From assembly GCA_900317215.1 (NCBI GenBank), contig ONFW01000207.1, positions 1 to 5,145 of the forward strand: a stretch of DNA of 5,145 bases, given 5' to 3'. Below, one piece after another: positions 5,139 to 5,145 of this stretch. The number at the start of each line of letters is the position of its first letter. Positions within the stretch are counted from its first letter, which is position 1. The position numbers and the translations under genes were made by a program. Origin of the DNA: an uncultured Eubacteriales bacterium. GTDB lineage: Bacteria; Bacillota; Clostridia; Oscillospirales; Acutalibacteraceae. The notes below the pieces were generated by a model. It had not been told where the DNA came from. It ran no database searches and saw only the letters and a program-made list of their open reading frames with translations.

Positions 5139-5145
5139 TGAGCAA

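Noticed and set aside
1..5145. tRNA, rRNA, CRISPR array or phage genes
   Set aside because: No cloverleaf tRNA with CCA-type acceptor, no rRNA-like sequence, no regularly spaced repeats and no phage-like coding region was seen.

Overview
The window reads as a chromosomal segment of a Gram-positive anaerobe of the Clostridia, most likely a Ruminococcus-like member of the Oscillospiraceae. This is inferred from moderate G+C (by eye), purine-rich ribosome binding sites, σA-type promoters, strong intrinsic terminators, and a secreted protein with 'triple-tyrosine'-like domains of a kind I associate with ruminococci. The genus is an inference, not a search result. All recognised genes lie on the + strand.

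Layout: (1) 1-189 is the 3' end of alaS (alanyl-tRNA synthetase). It is followed by a 124-nt trailer that can fold into a multi-hairpin structure, then by two back-to-back intrinsic terminators (314-388). (2) A promoter (372-400) overlaps the second terminator and drives an unnamed secreted protein (459-1817). That protein has a signal peptide, two tandem triple-tyrosine/Ig-like repeats and two tandem domains resembling the chagasin (I42) β-sandwich. (3) A near-consensus promoter (1926-1955) precedes pckA, ATP-dependent PEP carboxykinase (1992-3605), which is closed by a strong terminator (3638-3672). (4) A 221-nt gap with unexplained secondary structure leads to queA (3894-4919), the ribosyltransferase-isomerase of queuosine synthesis. 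(5) The last 226 nt hold no convincing gene. They contain a dense set of hairpins (4993-5102), a T-tract, and a good extended -10 promoter pointing out of the window, which looks like the edge of a dispersed or mobile element or the leader of the next gene.

The four genes do not form one pathway. Each appears to be its own transcription unit, separated by terminators or promoters: translation (alaS), extracellular interaction (secreted protein), central C3/C4 carbon metabolism (pckA) and tRNA wobble modification (queA). The least ordinary parts are the secreted four-domain protein and the three unassigned structured intergenic stretches (190-300, 3763-3841, 4993-5102). No complete novel system is visible.
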